Assembly: GCF_003724155.1 (NCBI RefSeq)
Contig: NZ_RJJQ01000005.1
Location: forward strand, 1 to 64,000
DNA length: 64,000 bases
Direction: 5' to 3'
DNA from: Flexivirga caeni
GTDB lineage: Bacteria; Actinomycetota; Actinomycetes; Actinomycetales; Dermatophilaceae
This document shows positions 1-8,046 of the stretch, in pieces (within the stretch, counting starts at the first letter, position 1; each line of letters begins with the position of its first letter). Position numbers and translations under genes: made by a program. Below the pieces are notes generated by a model. It made no database searches, was not told where the DNA came from, and was given only the letters and a program-made list of their open reading frames with translations.

Positions 1-2
1 AC

Positions 3-548
3 GCCTGGATCAACAAACCACCCGAGGAAGAACAGGAGGACCAACAACCAGCTGCTTAAGAACCGCTGGCCCCAAACATCTTGACAAATTCCGCCGAGGC
101 GGACCTGGACCACGACACCGCATACACCCCCGGCGCGCAAACCCCGGCGGCTGGTGGGACGCACCCGCAGAACCTGCACGCCGCGCACCGGGGGCATCAC
201 CAAGCGAAAACAGGCCGGTTCTGGACCAGTGCGCAGCATGAGGATGCGTCGATCACCTGGCGAACCCTGACCCGGCGGGTGACCACGACCCCGTCCGATC
301 ACCACCGCCCAGAAAATCACCACCCGCCCCAGGTGAGTGAGATTGAGCAGGGATTCGGCATCCGCCTCGCGCTGCTGCGCGAACCGGACCTGCACCGGAC
401 CGTGTTCACCGACATCGACGACATGCGGGTGCTGACCGAGGTCATCGAAGAACAGCAACCGGACCGGCGGCTGATCCGCGGCAAGATCCAGTACGGCCGC
501 TGCTACGGAGCCCGCGTCGAGTACCCCGAACCCCCACCACCCTTCTAA
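3..548 (+). pseudogene. Remnant of a DUF222/HNH endonuclease gene (C-terminal part)
   Basis: One frame runs from the window edge, meets a TAA at 57-59, and continues to 548. After the stop it reads DLDHDTAYTPG, then NLHAAHRGHHQAKT and a W..TLTRRVTTTPSDH stretch. This is the layout of the C-terminal HNH nuclease of the DUF222 family (DLDH... NLHxLCRRHHxAKT ... W.SPTGRxYTTxPxDH), although the Cys of the usual LCRRHH is replaced. The DUF222 part is missing or lies outside the window. The tail from about residue 85 on (EIEQGFGIRLALLREPDLH...) belongs to no family I recognise and may come from another gene. DUF222/HNH genes are multi-copy in many actinobacteria; an intact relative is at 35516-36901. 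The first 57 bases could instead be the true C-terminus of a separate upstream gene. Confidence 0.5.
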
Positions 549-566
549 CGACGGAACGCCCGGGCG

Positions 567-1370
567 ATGCGCGCAGCGTGGCAAGGTGACGAAGTGCTCC
601 GATTTAGCCATGCCGAGACTGTCGCTGCGGGCTCGCGATTGCTCGGGAGGAAGCTGCGGTTGCTGCGCGTGCTCACAGGCGGGTAGGACGCCGTCGCCGT
701 GCTCACCACCGACGGTGCGGATTCCTATGTCATCCGGGCGTTTCCGCGCTCGTCGCTCGCCGTGGCGCACGAGCTCGAGGTCCTCGAACGACTGTATCCA
801 CTGGGCGAGCTGGTCCCGCGTCAGGTGGCACACGGGCGCGACGACGGCATACCGGTCATCGTCACCACAGCGCTCGGCGGGCACCACCCCGACCCGGACC
901 TGCCGCCCGAGACAATCGCGGTGCAGATGGCCGACGCTCTCGCAAAGGTCCACCGTCTCGACGGGACCGGATTGCGGACGGAACCGCACACCGACGCGGC
1001 CGGCGAACGCGTGCTCACGCACTTCGACTTCTGGTGCGGCAACGCGCTGTGGGATGGCGATCGGCTGGTCGGCCTCGTCGACTGCAGTGGTGCGCGCCTG
1101 GCGCCCCGCGGCGTCGACGTCGCCTGGTGCCGACAAGACCTGGTCTTGCTCGGGTCACGCGACGCGGCCGACCTCTTCTTGCGGACCTACGAGGAGCGGT
1201 CCGGCCACGCCGTCGATGACATCCACGCATGGGACGTGCGGGCGGCCACCCAGGCCGGCCCAAGCGTCGAATCGTGGGACGTCAACTATTGCGGCATCGG
1301 TCGCACCGAACTCACCTCGGCTGTGCTACGCGAGCGGTTCGACGCCTGGACGGCCTCACTGCGCGGGTGA
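567..1370 (+). pseudogene. Aminoglycoside-phosphotransferase-like gene interrupted by an amber codon
   Basis: From ATG 567 the frame reads MRAAWQGDEVLRFSHAETVA, then is cut by TAG at 684-686, and resumes in the same frame (DAVAVLTTDGADSYVIRAF...) to a TGA ending at 1370. Without the TAG it would be a 267-residue APH/choline-kinase fold protein. The catalytic loop reads HFDFWCGNALW where the family has HGDxxxxN, and the metal-binding segment reads LVGLVDCSGARLAP followed by RGVDVAWCRQDL. The Gly of HGD is therefore Phe, and the DW of the metal loop is DC. A GTG at 699 could restart translation of a 223-residue protein lacking the N-terminal lobe start. A single C-to-T change (CAG to TAG) would explain the break. 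The altered catalytic residues support decay. Confidence 0.7.
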
Positions 1371-1394
1371 TCTCGCCGCGATCCACCCCGCCCC

Positions 1395-2018
1395 TCACCC
1401 CCGCGCAGCCGACACGGCACTCAGCGCACCGAGCCCCACCATGACGGCGGCGGCGACCCGGGTGATCCAGGTGATCGGCAGCCAGCGCAGCAACGTCCGC
1501 CCACCCAGGATGGCGAGCAGGCCCACGGCCCACAAGCCCAGCGTGGCACCGATGCCGACGGACACCGGATCGTGATATTTCGCCGCGAGATTCGCGGTCA
1601 GGATCTGCGTCAGGTCGCCCCACTCGGCGACAAAGATCACGCCATACCCGAGCGAGGCGACCTTGACGAACCCGGCGCCGTCGAACCGGCCCGACGCCGC
1701 ACCACCCGACTCCGCCTCGGCCTCGCCTGCAGCATCGACGTCCTCCGGGTGCGCTCCCTCCCGCCAGATGAGCCACGCACCGAGCAGGAAGAGTATGGCG
1801 ACGAGCGCCTCCAGCAGCCGGCCCGGCAACAGGTGCAGCAACTCCCCGGCGCACACGGCGATCACCACATGCGTGAGGAAGGCCGCCGCGATGCCGGTGA
1901 ACACCCACGGCCACGGGAAACGGGTGCCGAGCACCAGCCCGGCGACGGCGCTCTTGTCGGGCAGTTCGGCTACGAAGGCGAGCACGAAGACGGTGGCGAT
2001 GATGCCGAGGTCGAACAC
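1395..2018 (-). CDS. UPF0016/GDT1 (TMEM165) family cation exporter
   Basis: A 207-residue membrane protein with about six helices arranged as two repeats around a charged loop (residues ~75-100, rich in Glu and Ala). Each repeat carries the family's acidic signature: AELPDKSA near residue 18 and AEWGDLTQ near residue 130, matching E-x-G-D-[KR]-[ST] with Pro replacing Gly in the first copy. Members export Mn2+ (or Ca2+) across the plasma membrane in exchange for protons. The leader carries a yybP-ykoY type riboswitch, which in other bacteria senses Mn2+ and controls exactly this class of exporter, so Mn2+ is the likely substrate. It is transcribed divergently from birA. Function is assigned from family and leader; the exact ion is inference. 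Confidence 0.9.
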   Translation of the reverse strand: MFDLGIIATVFVLAFVAELPDKSAVAGLVLGTRFPWPWVFTGIAAAFLTHVVIAVCAGELLHLLPGRLLEALVAILFLLGAWLIWREGAHPEDVDAAGEAEAESGGAASGRFDGAGFVKVASLGYGVIFVAEWGDLTQILTANLAAKYHDPVSVGIGATLGLWAVGLLAILGGRTLLRWLPITWITRVAAAVMVGLGALSAVSAARG

Positions 2019-2101
2019 GGGAGTTCCTGATCGTCTGGCCGGCCCGGCGCATCCGAAAAAGGACGAGCACGTCGAACCGGCAGCGGGTAGCTGGCATGGT
2101 T

Positions 2102-2194
2102 CGAACGTCTCGTCCGGTCACCGATGGCGACCCCGGACACCGGGCGGCGCGCCGCCAGTATGTCGACATCCGGTCGAGGGACTACTCCCGTTCG
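2102..2194 (-). promoter_or_regulatory. yybP-ykoY type Mn2+ riboswitch in the leader of the GDT1 exporter
   Basis: Read on the minus strand, the leader opens with CGAACGGGAGTAGTCC and closes with GGACGAGACGTTCGAACC. CGAAC pairs with GTTCG to form the basal P1 helix. GGGAGTAG just after P1 and GAGAC just before its 3' strand are the conserved internal elements of the RF00080 class. Between them lie two GC-rich arms, including GGCGGCGCGCCGCC and GGTGTCCGGGG. About 83 nt separate the aptamer from the exporter start, leaving room for an expression platform. The identification is by eye; a covariance-model search was not run. Confidence 0.8.
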
Positions 2195-2253
2195 CAGGCG
2201 AGACTACCGGACGGTCATCGATGGGCTCAGGGCTGACCACTAACCTTGATGGG

Positions 2254-4047
2254 GTGAGCCATTTCCTCGATCGTGCCGAGATCAACGAGCGGCTCGCCGA
2301 CAGCCCGTGGCAGGACGTCGACGTGGCCCCCGAAGTGGCGTCGACCAACGACGAACTCATGCGCGACGCCCGTCCGTGGCGCGCGCTGGTCACCGACAAC
2401 CAGACCCAGGGACGGGGCCGGCTCGACCGCAGCTGGGTCGTGCCGCCCGGCCGGTCGATCGCGCTCTCCGCGACCTTGCCGCTGCCCCAGGATCCCGCCC
2501 GGTGGGGCTGGGTGCCGTTGCTCGTCGGCGTCGCCGTGCGGCGCGCGGTGCGCAACCTCACCGGTGCGTCGATCGGGCTGAAGTGGCCGAACGACGTGCT
2601 GGCCCGCCCGGACGCGCGCCAGCCCTGGGCGAAGCTGGCCGGCATCCTGTGCAACGCGACGGGCGGCGCGACGCCGACCGTCGTGGCCGGCATCGGCATC
2701 AACGTGCACCAGGAGCTCGATGAACTCCCCATCGACGCCGCAACCTCGCTGCGCCTCATCGGCCACGACGTCCGCTGCGAGGACCTCGTGGTCGGGGTGC
2801 TCCGCGAACTCGCGATCGTGCAGCAGGACTGGGACAGCACCGAACTCGACGATCTCTACCGCGCCGCGTGCGTGACGATCAGCCAGCACGTCCGGGTCGA
2901 GCTGTCCGGCGACGATGCCGTCATCGGCGAAGCCATGGACATCGACGCGATGGGCCGCCTCGTCGTCGACACGCCCGGGGGTCCGGTGCCGCACGCCGTC
3001 GGAGACGTCATACACATCCGTCCCGGCGACCACCGTCCGTCCGCCCCAGACAGCAATCCGCAGGAACGCGCCGCCTTCGTGGACTCGCTGGAGCAGCGGC
3101 TCCTCGGCGGGCCGCGCACGCTGCGGCGCGAGGACGTCGCCCGTGAGGCCGGGGTTAGCACCGACGAGACCCGTCGGCTCTGGCGGGCGCTCGGTTTCGT
3201 CAACGCGCGCGACGAGGACGTCGTGTTCACCGAAGCCGACGTCCGGGCGATGCGTGCGGTGGACCGCAGCGTCCGCGACGGTGAGCTGGACGAGGAGACC
3301 GTGCTCGGCCTGGCACGTGCGGTGGGCCGCTCCACCGACCGGCTCGCCATGTGGTCGCTGCAGGTCATCACCGACATGATCGTCGACAGCGACAGTCTCG
3401 GTGTGGACAGTCGCACCGCGCGCATCGCCGCCGAACGCGCCGTCGAGGTCGCGGACGACCTGAGCCCGCTGATCGATTACGTATGGCGCCGCAGTCTCGC
3501 CGTCGCGATCTCTCGACTGATCGCCGACTCCGAGCCGGAGTCGCACATCGGGGTGACCCGCACGATCGGTTTTGCCGACCTGGTCAACTTCACCCAGCTG
3601 GTCCGGCAACTCACCGAGCGCGAACTCGCAGCACTGGTGCAGCGTTTCGAGGCGCTCGCTTCCGACGTGATCGCTGCCCACGGCGGCGCGATCATCAAGA
3701 CCGTCGGTGACGAGGTGCTCTTCTCGCACACCACGGTCGAGGGGGCGGTCGCGATCGCCTTCGACCTGCTCGACCAGGCGGCCGCCGACGATCTGGTCCC
3801 GCGGATGCGGGTCGGGCTGGCGACCGGACGCGTGCTGGCCCGGCTCGGCGACGTCTACGGCAACACCGTCAACCGGGCCGCCCGGCTCACCGGCGCCGCG
3901 GCCCCCGGCACCGTGCTGGCCGACACCGAGGTGGCGACTGCGCTCGCCGGCCGCAGCGACGTGCGCGCAGTCGCCCGGGAGGCGATTCACCTCGCCGGTA
4001 TCGGACAGATCACCTCGTGGGTGCTATCGCGGCGCGCCGCCAACTAA
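2254..4047 (+). CDS. birA: Biotin-protein ligase fused to a class III adenylate cyclase
   Basis: One uninterrupted frame of 597 codons. Residues 1-262 are an actinobacterial BirA without the HTH domain: the biotin/AMP loop QGRGRLDRSW (~52), LKWPNDVL (~109) and GIGINVHQ are present. Residues ~268-425 match the regulatory domain of Rv1264-type cyclases (RREDVAREAGVSTDETRRLWRALGF). Residues 430-597 are a cyclase catalytic domain with metal-binding Asp in GFADLVNFTQ, Lys and Asp in IKTVGDEVLF, and the VNRAAR Asn/Arg pair. Normally these are two adjacent genes; here no stop separates them and the junction (IRPGDHRPSAPDSNPQ) has no ATG, with only a poorly placed GTG at 3079. GTG 2254 is chosen because TAACCT (2241-2246) sits 7 nt upstream, a leaderless arrangement; ATG 2221 is the alternative. 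Confidence 0.88.
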   Translation: MSHFLDRAEINERLADSPWQDVDVAPEVASTNDELMRDARPWRALVTDNQTQGRGRLDRSWVVPPGRSIALSATLPLPQDPARWGWVPLLVGVAVRRAVRNLTGASIGLKWPNDVLARPDARQPWAKLAGILCNATGGATPTVVAGIGINVHQELDELPIDAATSLRLIGHDVRCEDLVVGVLRELAIVQQDWDSTELDDLYRAACVTISQHVRVELSGDDAVIGEAMDIDAMGRLVVDTPGGPVPHAVGDVIHIRPGDHRPSAPDSNPQERAAFVDSLEQRLLGGPRTLRREDVAREAGVSTDETRRLWRALGFVNARDEDVVFTEADVRAMRAVDRSVRDGELDEETVLGLARAVGRSTDRLAMWSLQVITDMIVDSDSLGVDSRTARIAAERAVEVADDLSPLIDYVWRRSLAVAISRLIADSEPESHIGVTRTIGFADLVNFTQLVRQLTERELAALVQRFEALASDVIAAHGGAIIKTVGDEVLFSHTTVEGAVAIAFDLLDQAAADDLVPRMRVGLATGRVLARLGDVYGNTVNRAARLTGAAAPGTVLADTEVATALAGRSDVRAVAREAIHLAGIGQITSWVLSRRAAN

Positions 4048-4057
4048 TATCGCCTCC

Positions 4058-4735
4058 ATGACACGAGTGCTCCTCGCCGAGGACGACCCCGCCATCTCCG
4101 AACCGCTCGCGCGTGCGCTGCGTCGGGAGGGCTACGCGGTCGACGTTCGCGAAGACGGGCTGGCCGCTCTCGATGGTGCGCAGGGCGGTCCCGACCTGGT
4201 CATTCTCGACCTCGGCCTGCCGTCGATCGACGGGCTGGAGGTATGCCGGAGACTGCGCGGCACCGGCAGTTCCGTGCCGGTGCTGATCCTGACCGCACGC
4301 GCCGACGAGGTCGACACCGTCGTCGGACTCGACGCGGGTGCCGACGACTACGTCACTAAGCCGTTCCGGCTCGCCGAACTGCTCGCCCGTGCGCGGGCCC
4401 TGCTGCGCCGCACTCCGCCGGAGGAAACCGAGAGCGCACCGCTGGTGCGGCTCGACTCCGAGGCCAGGCGTGCCTTCGTCGGCGAAGACGAACTCCAGTT
4501 GACCGCAAAGGAATTCGAGCTGCTGCGGGTCCTGGTGCGGGAGCAGGGCAAGGTCGTCTCGCGCGAGCAGCTGATGCACGAGATCTGGGATACCGCCTGG
4601 CTTGGCTCGACCAAGACCCTCGATATGCATGTGTCCGTGCTGCGCCGCAAGCTCGGCGACGACGCCACCAGCCCGCGCTTCATCACCACCGTGCGCGGCG
4701 TCGGCTTCCGCTTCGAGCCGCCCGGCGGAGACTGA
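4058..4735 (+). CDS. OmpR/PhoB-family response regulator
   Basis: A 225-residue two-domain regulator. The receiver has acidic residues D9/D10, phospho-acceptor D51 (LVILDLGLP), T79 and K101 (VTKPF). A winged-helix DNA-binding domain follows from ~130 (LTAKEFELLRVLV, then TLDMHVSVLRRKLG and ITTVRGVGFRF). It is the cognate regulator of the histidine kinase 6 nt downstream. TAATAT at 4045-4050 overlaps the stop codon of the upstream cyclase gene and lies 7 nt before the ATG, so this operon probably starts with a leaderless transcript of its own. The inducing signal cannot be read from sequence. Confidence 0.93.
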   Translation: MTRVLLAEDDPAISEPLARALRREGYAVDVREDGLAALDGAQGGPDLVILDLGLPSIDGLEVCRRLRGTGSSVPVLILTARADEVDTVVGLDAGADDYVTKPFRLAELLARARALLRRTPPEETESAPLVRLDSEARRAFVGEDELQLTAKEFELLRVLVREQGKVVSREQLMHEIWDTAWLGSTKTLDMHVSVLRRKLGDDATSPRFITTVRGVGFRFEPPGGD

Positions 4736-4741
4736 TCGCCA

Positions 4742-5728
4742 TTGCGCGCCAGACTCCTGCGGGCAGGCCCCCGGATCGCCGCGCCTGCGATCCTGTTCGT
4801 TCTGATTCCGGCGCTGATCCTCGTGCCCGGCTGGTGGCAGCGTGGGGTCCTGGTACTGGCCACGGCACTCGGTGCGGTCCTCGCATGGCGGATGACCAGG
4901 AAGGAAGCGGACCAGACCGCCGGTCCGATCGAGGAGCTGACCCGCCGGGCCGAGCAGGTTGAGGACGGTCCGGTCATCTTCGAGCCGATGCGCAGCGGCA
5001 TCGATGAGATCGACCGGATATCACAGGTTTTCGAGGGGCGCGCGGCGGAGCTGACGGCCAACCTCGCCGCGGAGCGTGAGTTCGCCTCGGACGCCAGCCA
5101 CCAGCTGCGGACACCACTGACCGCTCTGCTGATGCGGCTGGACGAAATCTCGATGAGCGACGACATCGAGCAGATTCACGAGGAGGCCACGGTCGGCATC
5201 GCGCAGGTCGAGCGGCTGACGACGGTGGTCGACAAGCTGCTGCAACGCGCTCGCGAGAGTCCGTCCGGGCCGTTGCCGACCATCTCCCTGGACTCGGTGA
5301 TCGCCGAGCTGCAGCGCGAGTGGCAGCCGGCCTTCGCCGGCGCACGCCGCAGCGTGAAAGTCAGCGGCGAGCGAGGGCTGCAGGTCGTCGCGAGCCGCAA
5401 CGGGTTGTCACAGATCCTCGCGACGCTGCTGGAGAACACCCTGCAGCACGGCACGGGTACGGTCGAGGTGATGGCCCGCCGCAACGGGCCGTCAGTCGTG
5501 GTGGAGGTCAGTGACCAGGGAAAAGGCGTCGACCCGGCCATCGCCCCGCACATCTTCAAACGCCGCGTGAGCACCGGCGGCACCGGGCTCGGTCTGGCGC
5601 TGGCGCGAGACCTCGCGGGGGCCAACGGCGGCCGGCTGGAGTTGCGCAGTGCGCAGCCTGCAGTCTTCGCGCTGTTCCTCTCGGAGGGCGAGGCCGCGCC
5701 GTCCGCGCTGCACCTGCCCGGCGTGTGA
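4742..5728 (+). CDS. Sensor histidine kinase, partner of the upstream regulator
   Basis: A 328-residue membrane kinase. Two N-terminal helices (~13-29 and ~34-50) are joined by a very short loop, so there is almost no external sensor domain. A HAMP-like linker follows, then DHp with phospho-His H120 in SDASHQLRTPL, and an HATPase domain with N box LLENTLQHG, DQGKGVDP and GGTGLGLALA. The minimal periplasmic part suggests sensing within the membrane or through a partner. Translation begins at TTG 4742, 6 nt after the regulator's stop. A GTATGGC inverted pair lies directly downstream and probably terminates the operon. Confidence 0.92.
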   Translation: MRARLLRAGPRIAAPAILFVLIPALILVPGWWQRGVLVLATALGAVLAWRMTRKEADQTAGPIEELTRRAEQVEDGPVIFEPMRSGIDEIDRISQVFEGRAAELTANLAAEREFASDASHQLRTPLTALLMRLDEISMSDDIEQIHEEATVGIAQVERLTTVVDKLLQRARESPSGPLPTISLDSVIAELQREWQPAFAGARRSVKVSGERGLQVVASRNGLSQILATLLENTLQHGTGTVEVMARRNGPSVVVEVSDQGKGVDPAIAPHIFKRRVSTGGTGLGLALARDLAGANGGRLELRSAQPAVFALFLSEGEAAPSALHLPGV

Positions 5729-5735
5729 GGGCGGG

Positions 5736-5755
5736 CGCCATACGAGCGTATGGCG
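5736..5755. terminator. Hairpin made of an inverted GTATGGC pair between convergent genes
   Basis: CGCCATAC, a GAGC loop and GTATGGCG form a perfect 8-bp stem in the 36-bp gap between the histidine kinase stop and the gtrA stop. No U tract follows on either strand. The stem consists of two copies of the heptamer that is over-represented across the window. A bidirectional terminator role is inferred from position. Confidence 0.55.
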
Positions 5756-5764
5756 GTCGGCTCG

Positions 5765-6283
5765 TCAGACCGACTGCTCGCTGCGCCGGTCGCGCCGCTG
5801 TTCGTGCTCCAGCGGCTCGCTGATCGCCTCGCCGGCCGGCCGGTCGGTCACCGGCTCGTTGCGGAAGACGAACTTCTTGTAGGCCCAGAAGCGGAAGATC
5901 GTGCCCCAGCCGATGCCGATGATCGCATTGACGTTGAGCCACAGCTTGCCTTCCAGGCCGAGGCTGTAGTGCGCGAACGCCACCCAGATCGCGGACAGGC
6001 CGAGTGCGATGCCGTTGACGACGAAGAAGAGCAGGATCTCGTGATGCACCGGCCGGTTGCGCCGGTGCCGGAAGGTCCAGTAGCGGTTGCCGACCCAGGC
6101 GAACGCCGTCGCGACGGCGCCGCTGACGACCTTGGCCGCCGTGATCTTGCCCTGCATCGGACCGTCGATGAGCACGTTGTAGAGGCCCATGTCGATGACG
6201 ATGTTGACGACGCCGACCACCCCGAACTTGGCCAGCTCACGCCACAGCGAGCGCACCAGGTCGACGATCTTCACCCCTATCAC
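5765..6283 (-). CDS. GtrA-like membrane protein
   Basis: A 172-residue protein with four predicted helices: FGVVGVVNIVIDMGLYNVL, VVSGAVATAFAWVGNRYWTF, EILLFFVVNGIALGLSAIWV and LWLNVNAIIGIGWGTIFRFWAYKKFVF. The conserved NRYWTF and RFWAYKKFVFR motifs are typical of GtrA (PF04138), a family linked to export of lipid-linked sugars for cell-envelope glycans. The C-terminal tail is charged and cytoplasmic. GTG 6283 is chosen because TAGGCT lies 7 nt upstream on the minus strand. The same gene sits next to purK and birA in M. tuberculosis (Rv3277). Confidence 0.88.
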   Translation of the reverse strand: MIGVKIVDLVRSLWRELAKFGVVGVVNIVIDMGLYNVLIDGPMQGKITAAKVVSGAVATAFAWVGNRYWTFRHRRNRPVHHEILLFFVVNGIALGLSAIWVAFAHYSLGLEGKLWLNVNAIIGIGWGTIFRFWAYKKFVFRNEPVTDRPAGEAISEPLEHEQRRDRRSEQSV

Positions 6284-6343
6284 GCTGTGCAGCCTACGGT
6301 CCTGGCCCGGGGATTGTCTGGCTGGCCTCGGTAGGGTATCCGC

Positions 6344-7519
6344 GTGATATCCCCCAGGCGCGCTCCGGGCGGCTTCCCGGTGGTCGGCATCATCGGTGGC
6401 GGGCAACTCGCCCGCATGTGCCAGCCGCCCGCGGTCAATCTCGCGCTCACTCTCCATGTCCTTTCCGAATCTCCTGACGCCGCAGCGGCTCTCGTGGTTC
6501 CGTCGGCACCGGTCGGCTCGCATCTCGACGTCGGCCAGGTGCTCGCCTTCGCTCGCGACTGCGACGTGGTGACCTTCGACCACGAGCACGTGCCCGCCGA
6601 GGTGCTGCAGGCGCTGGTGGGCGCCGGTGTGCCGGTCCACCCGAAGCCGGAAGCGCTGCTCTTCGCCCAGGACAAGCTCGCCATGCGGGAGCGGCTGACC
6701 GATTTGGGCGTGCCGTGTCCCGCCTGGGTGCCGGTCCACGACGCCGCGGAACTCGCCGCCTTCGGCGACCTGCACGGCTGGCCGGTGGTGCTCAAGACAC
6801 CACGCGGCGGGTATGACGGCAAGGGGGTCCGCGTGGTCTCCTCGGTGCAGGAGGCTGCGGACTGGCTGGCCCATGGGGAGGTGCTGCTCGCCGAGGAGTG
6901 CGTGCCGTTCACCCGCGAACTCGCCGTGCTCGCAGCCCGCAGCCCGTCCGGGCAGGCGGCGGTCTGGCCGACCGTGCAGACCGTGCAGACCAATGGCATC
7001 TGCACCGAGGTTCTCGCCCCGGCTCCGCAGCTGGATCCCGTTCTCGCAGCAAAGATTTCGCAGACCGCGCTGCTGCTCGCCGGTGAGCTCGACATCACCG
7101 GCGTCTTCGCGGTGGAGATCTTCGAGATCGCCGGAAAGGCTGGGACGGCACCGTCATACGTCGTCAACGAGCTGGCCATGCGGCCGCACAACAGCGGGCA
7201 CTGGACGATCGACGGGTCGGTCACCTCGCAGTTCGAACAGCACCTGCGCGCGGTGCTCGACCTGCCGCTCGGCGAGGTGTCGGCTCGCGCGCCGTGGACG
7301 GTGATGGGGAATGTGCTGGGCGGCGACTATGACGAGCTCTATCCCACCTATCGGCACCTGCTGGCACGGGATCCCGGCCTGAAGGTCCACCTCTACGGCA
7401 AGGGTGTGCGGCCCGGCCGCAAGATCGGCCACGTCAATGTTTACGGCGACGACCTGGACGCGCTGCGGGTGCGGGCGCGGCACGCCGCCGACTACCTCGA
7501 AGGGACCGTGACCGAATGA
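6344..7519 (+). CDS. purK: N5-carboxyaminoimidazole ribonucleotide synthase
   Basis: A 391-residue ATP-grasp enzyme that carboxylates aminoimidazole ribonucleotide to N5-CAIR in purine synthesis. Visible landmarks are the N-terminal [13 protein letters not shown] nucleotide fold, [12 protein letters not shown], the ATP-binding loop [13 protein letters not shown] and the C-terminal [13 protein letters not shown] segment with the substrate and metal residues. Length fits the family. It overlaps purE by 4 nt (ATGA), so the two are translationally coupled. TAGGGT lies 6 nt upstream of GTG 6344, indicating a leaderless start. Confidence 0.97.
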   Translation: MISPRRAPGGFPVVGIIGGGQLARMCQPPAVNLALTLHVLSESPDAAAALVVPSAPVGSHLDVGQVLAFARDCDVVTFDHEHVPAEVLQALVGAGVPVHPKPEALLFAQDKLAMRERLTDLGVPCPAWVPVHDAAELAAFGDLHGWPVVLKTPRGGYDGKGVRVVSSVQEAADWLAHGEVLLAEECVPFTRELAVLAARSPSGQAAVWPTVQTVQTNGICTEVLAPAPQLDPVLAAKISQTALLLAGELDITGVFAVEIFEIAGKAGTAPSYVVNELAMRPHNSGHWTIDGSVTSQFEQHLRAVLDLPLGEVSARAPWTVMGNVLGGDYDELYPTYRHLLARDPGLKVHLYGKGVRPGRKIGHVNVYGDDLDALRVRARHAADYLEGTVTE

Positions 7520-8046
7520 GCGAATCTGCTTCTGCCGCACCCGCCGTCGGCATCGTGATGGGCAGCGACTCGGACTGGCCGGTGATGCGCGCGGCAGCCG
7601 AGGCGCTCGACGAGTTCGGCATCGACTACGAGGCCGACGTGGTCTCGGCACACCGCATGCCCGCCGAGATGATCGCGTATGGCGAGCAGGCCGCCGCGCG
7701 CAGCATCCGGGTGATCATCGCCGGAGCGGGAGGAGCGGCCCATCTGCCGGGCATGCTCGCGTCGGTGACGACGCTGCCGGTGATCGGGGTGCCGGTGCCG
7801 CTGAAGTACCTGGACGGCATGGACTCGCTGCTGTCGATCGTGCAGATGCCCGCCGGAGTGCCGGTCGCCACGGTGTCGATCGGTGGCGCCCGCAACGCCG
7901 GGTTGCTCGCCGCCCGCGTCCTGGCGTCCGCGCCGGACGAGGAGGGCGCGCGGCTGCGCGCGGCAATGCGCGACTTCCAGACCGACCTGCGCGACCAAGC
8001 GCACGCCAAGGGCGCGAAGCTGCGCGCCGAGGTGGCCGGGGCTTAG
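7516..8046 (+). CDS. purE: N5-CAIR mutase, class I PurE
   Basis: A 176-residue PurE that converts N5-CAIR to CAIR. The motifs [13 protein letters not shown], the active-site SAHRMP and [12 protein letters not shown] are present, as is the [18 protein letters not shown] segment of class I enzymes. The C-terminal tail is longer and charged ([18 protein letters not shown]), as is common in actinobacteria. It is coupled to purK through ATGA. Its stop overlaps the stop of the convergent UDP-glucose dehydrogenase gene by 4 bp, leaving no room for a separate terminator. Confidence 0.97.
   Translation: MSESASAAPAVGIVMGSDSDWPVMRAAAEALDEFGIDYEADVVSAHRMPAEMIAYGEQAAARSIRVIIAGAGGAAHLPGMLASVTTLPVIGVPVPLKYLDGMDSLLSIVQMPAGVPVATVSIGGARNAGLLAARVLASAPDEEGARLRAAMRDFQTDLRDQAHAKGAKLRAEVAGA

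Noticed and set aside
586-1575. A 329-codon open frame over the phosphotransferase region
   Set aside because: Its translation is Arg/Ser/Pro-rich without domains and runs in a different frame from the recognisable kinase-like sequence; it is a shadow of high GC.
2227-3990. A 587-codon minus-strand frame antisense to birA-cyclase
   Set aside because: Composition is typical of antisense to a GC-rich gene (Asp/Gly/Val/His-rich) and no domain is recognisable.
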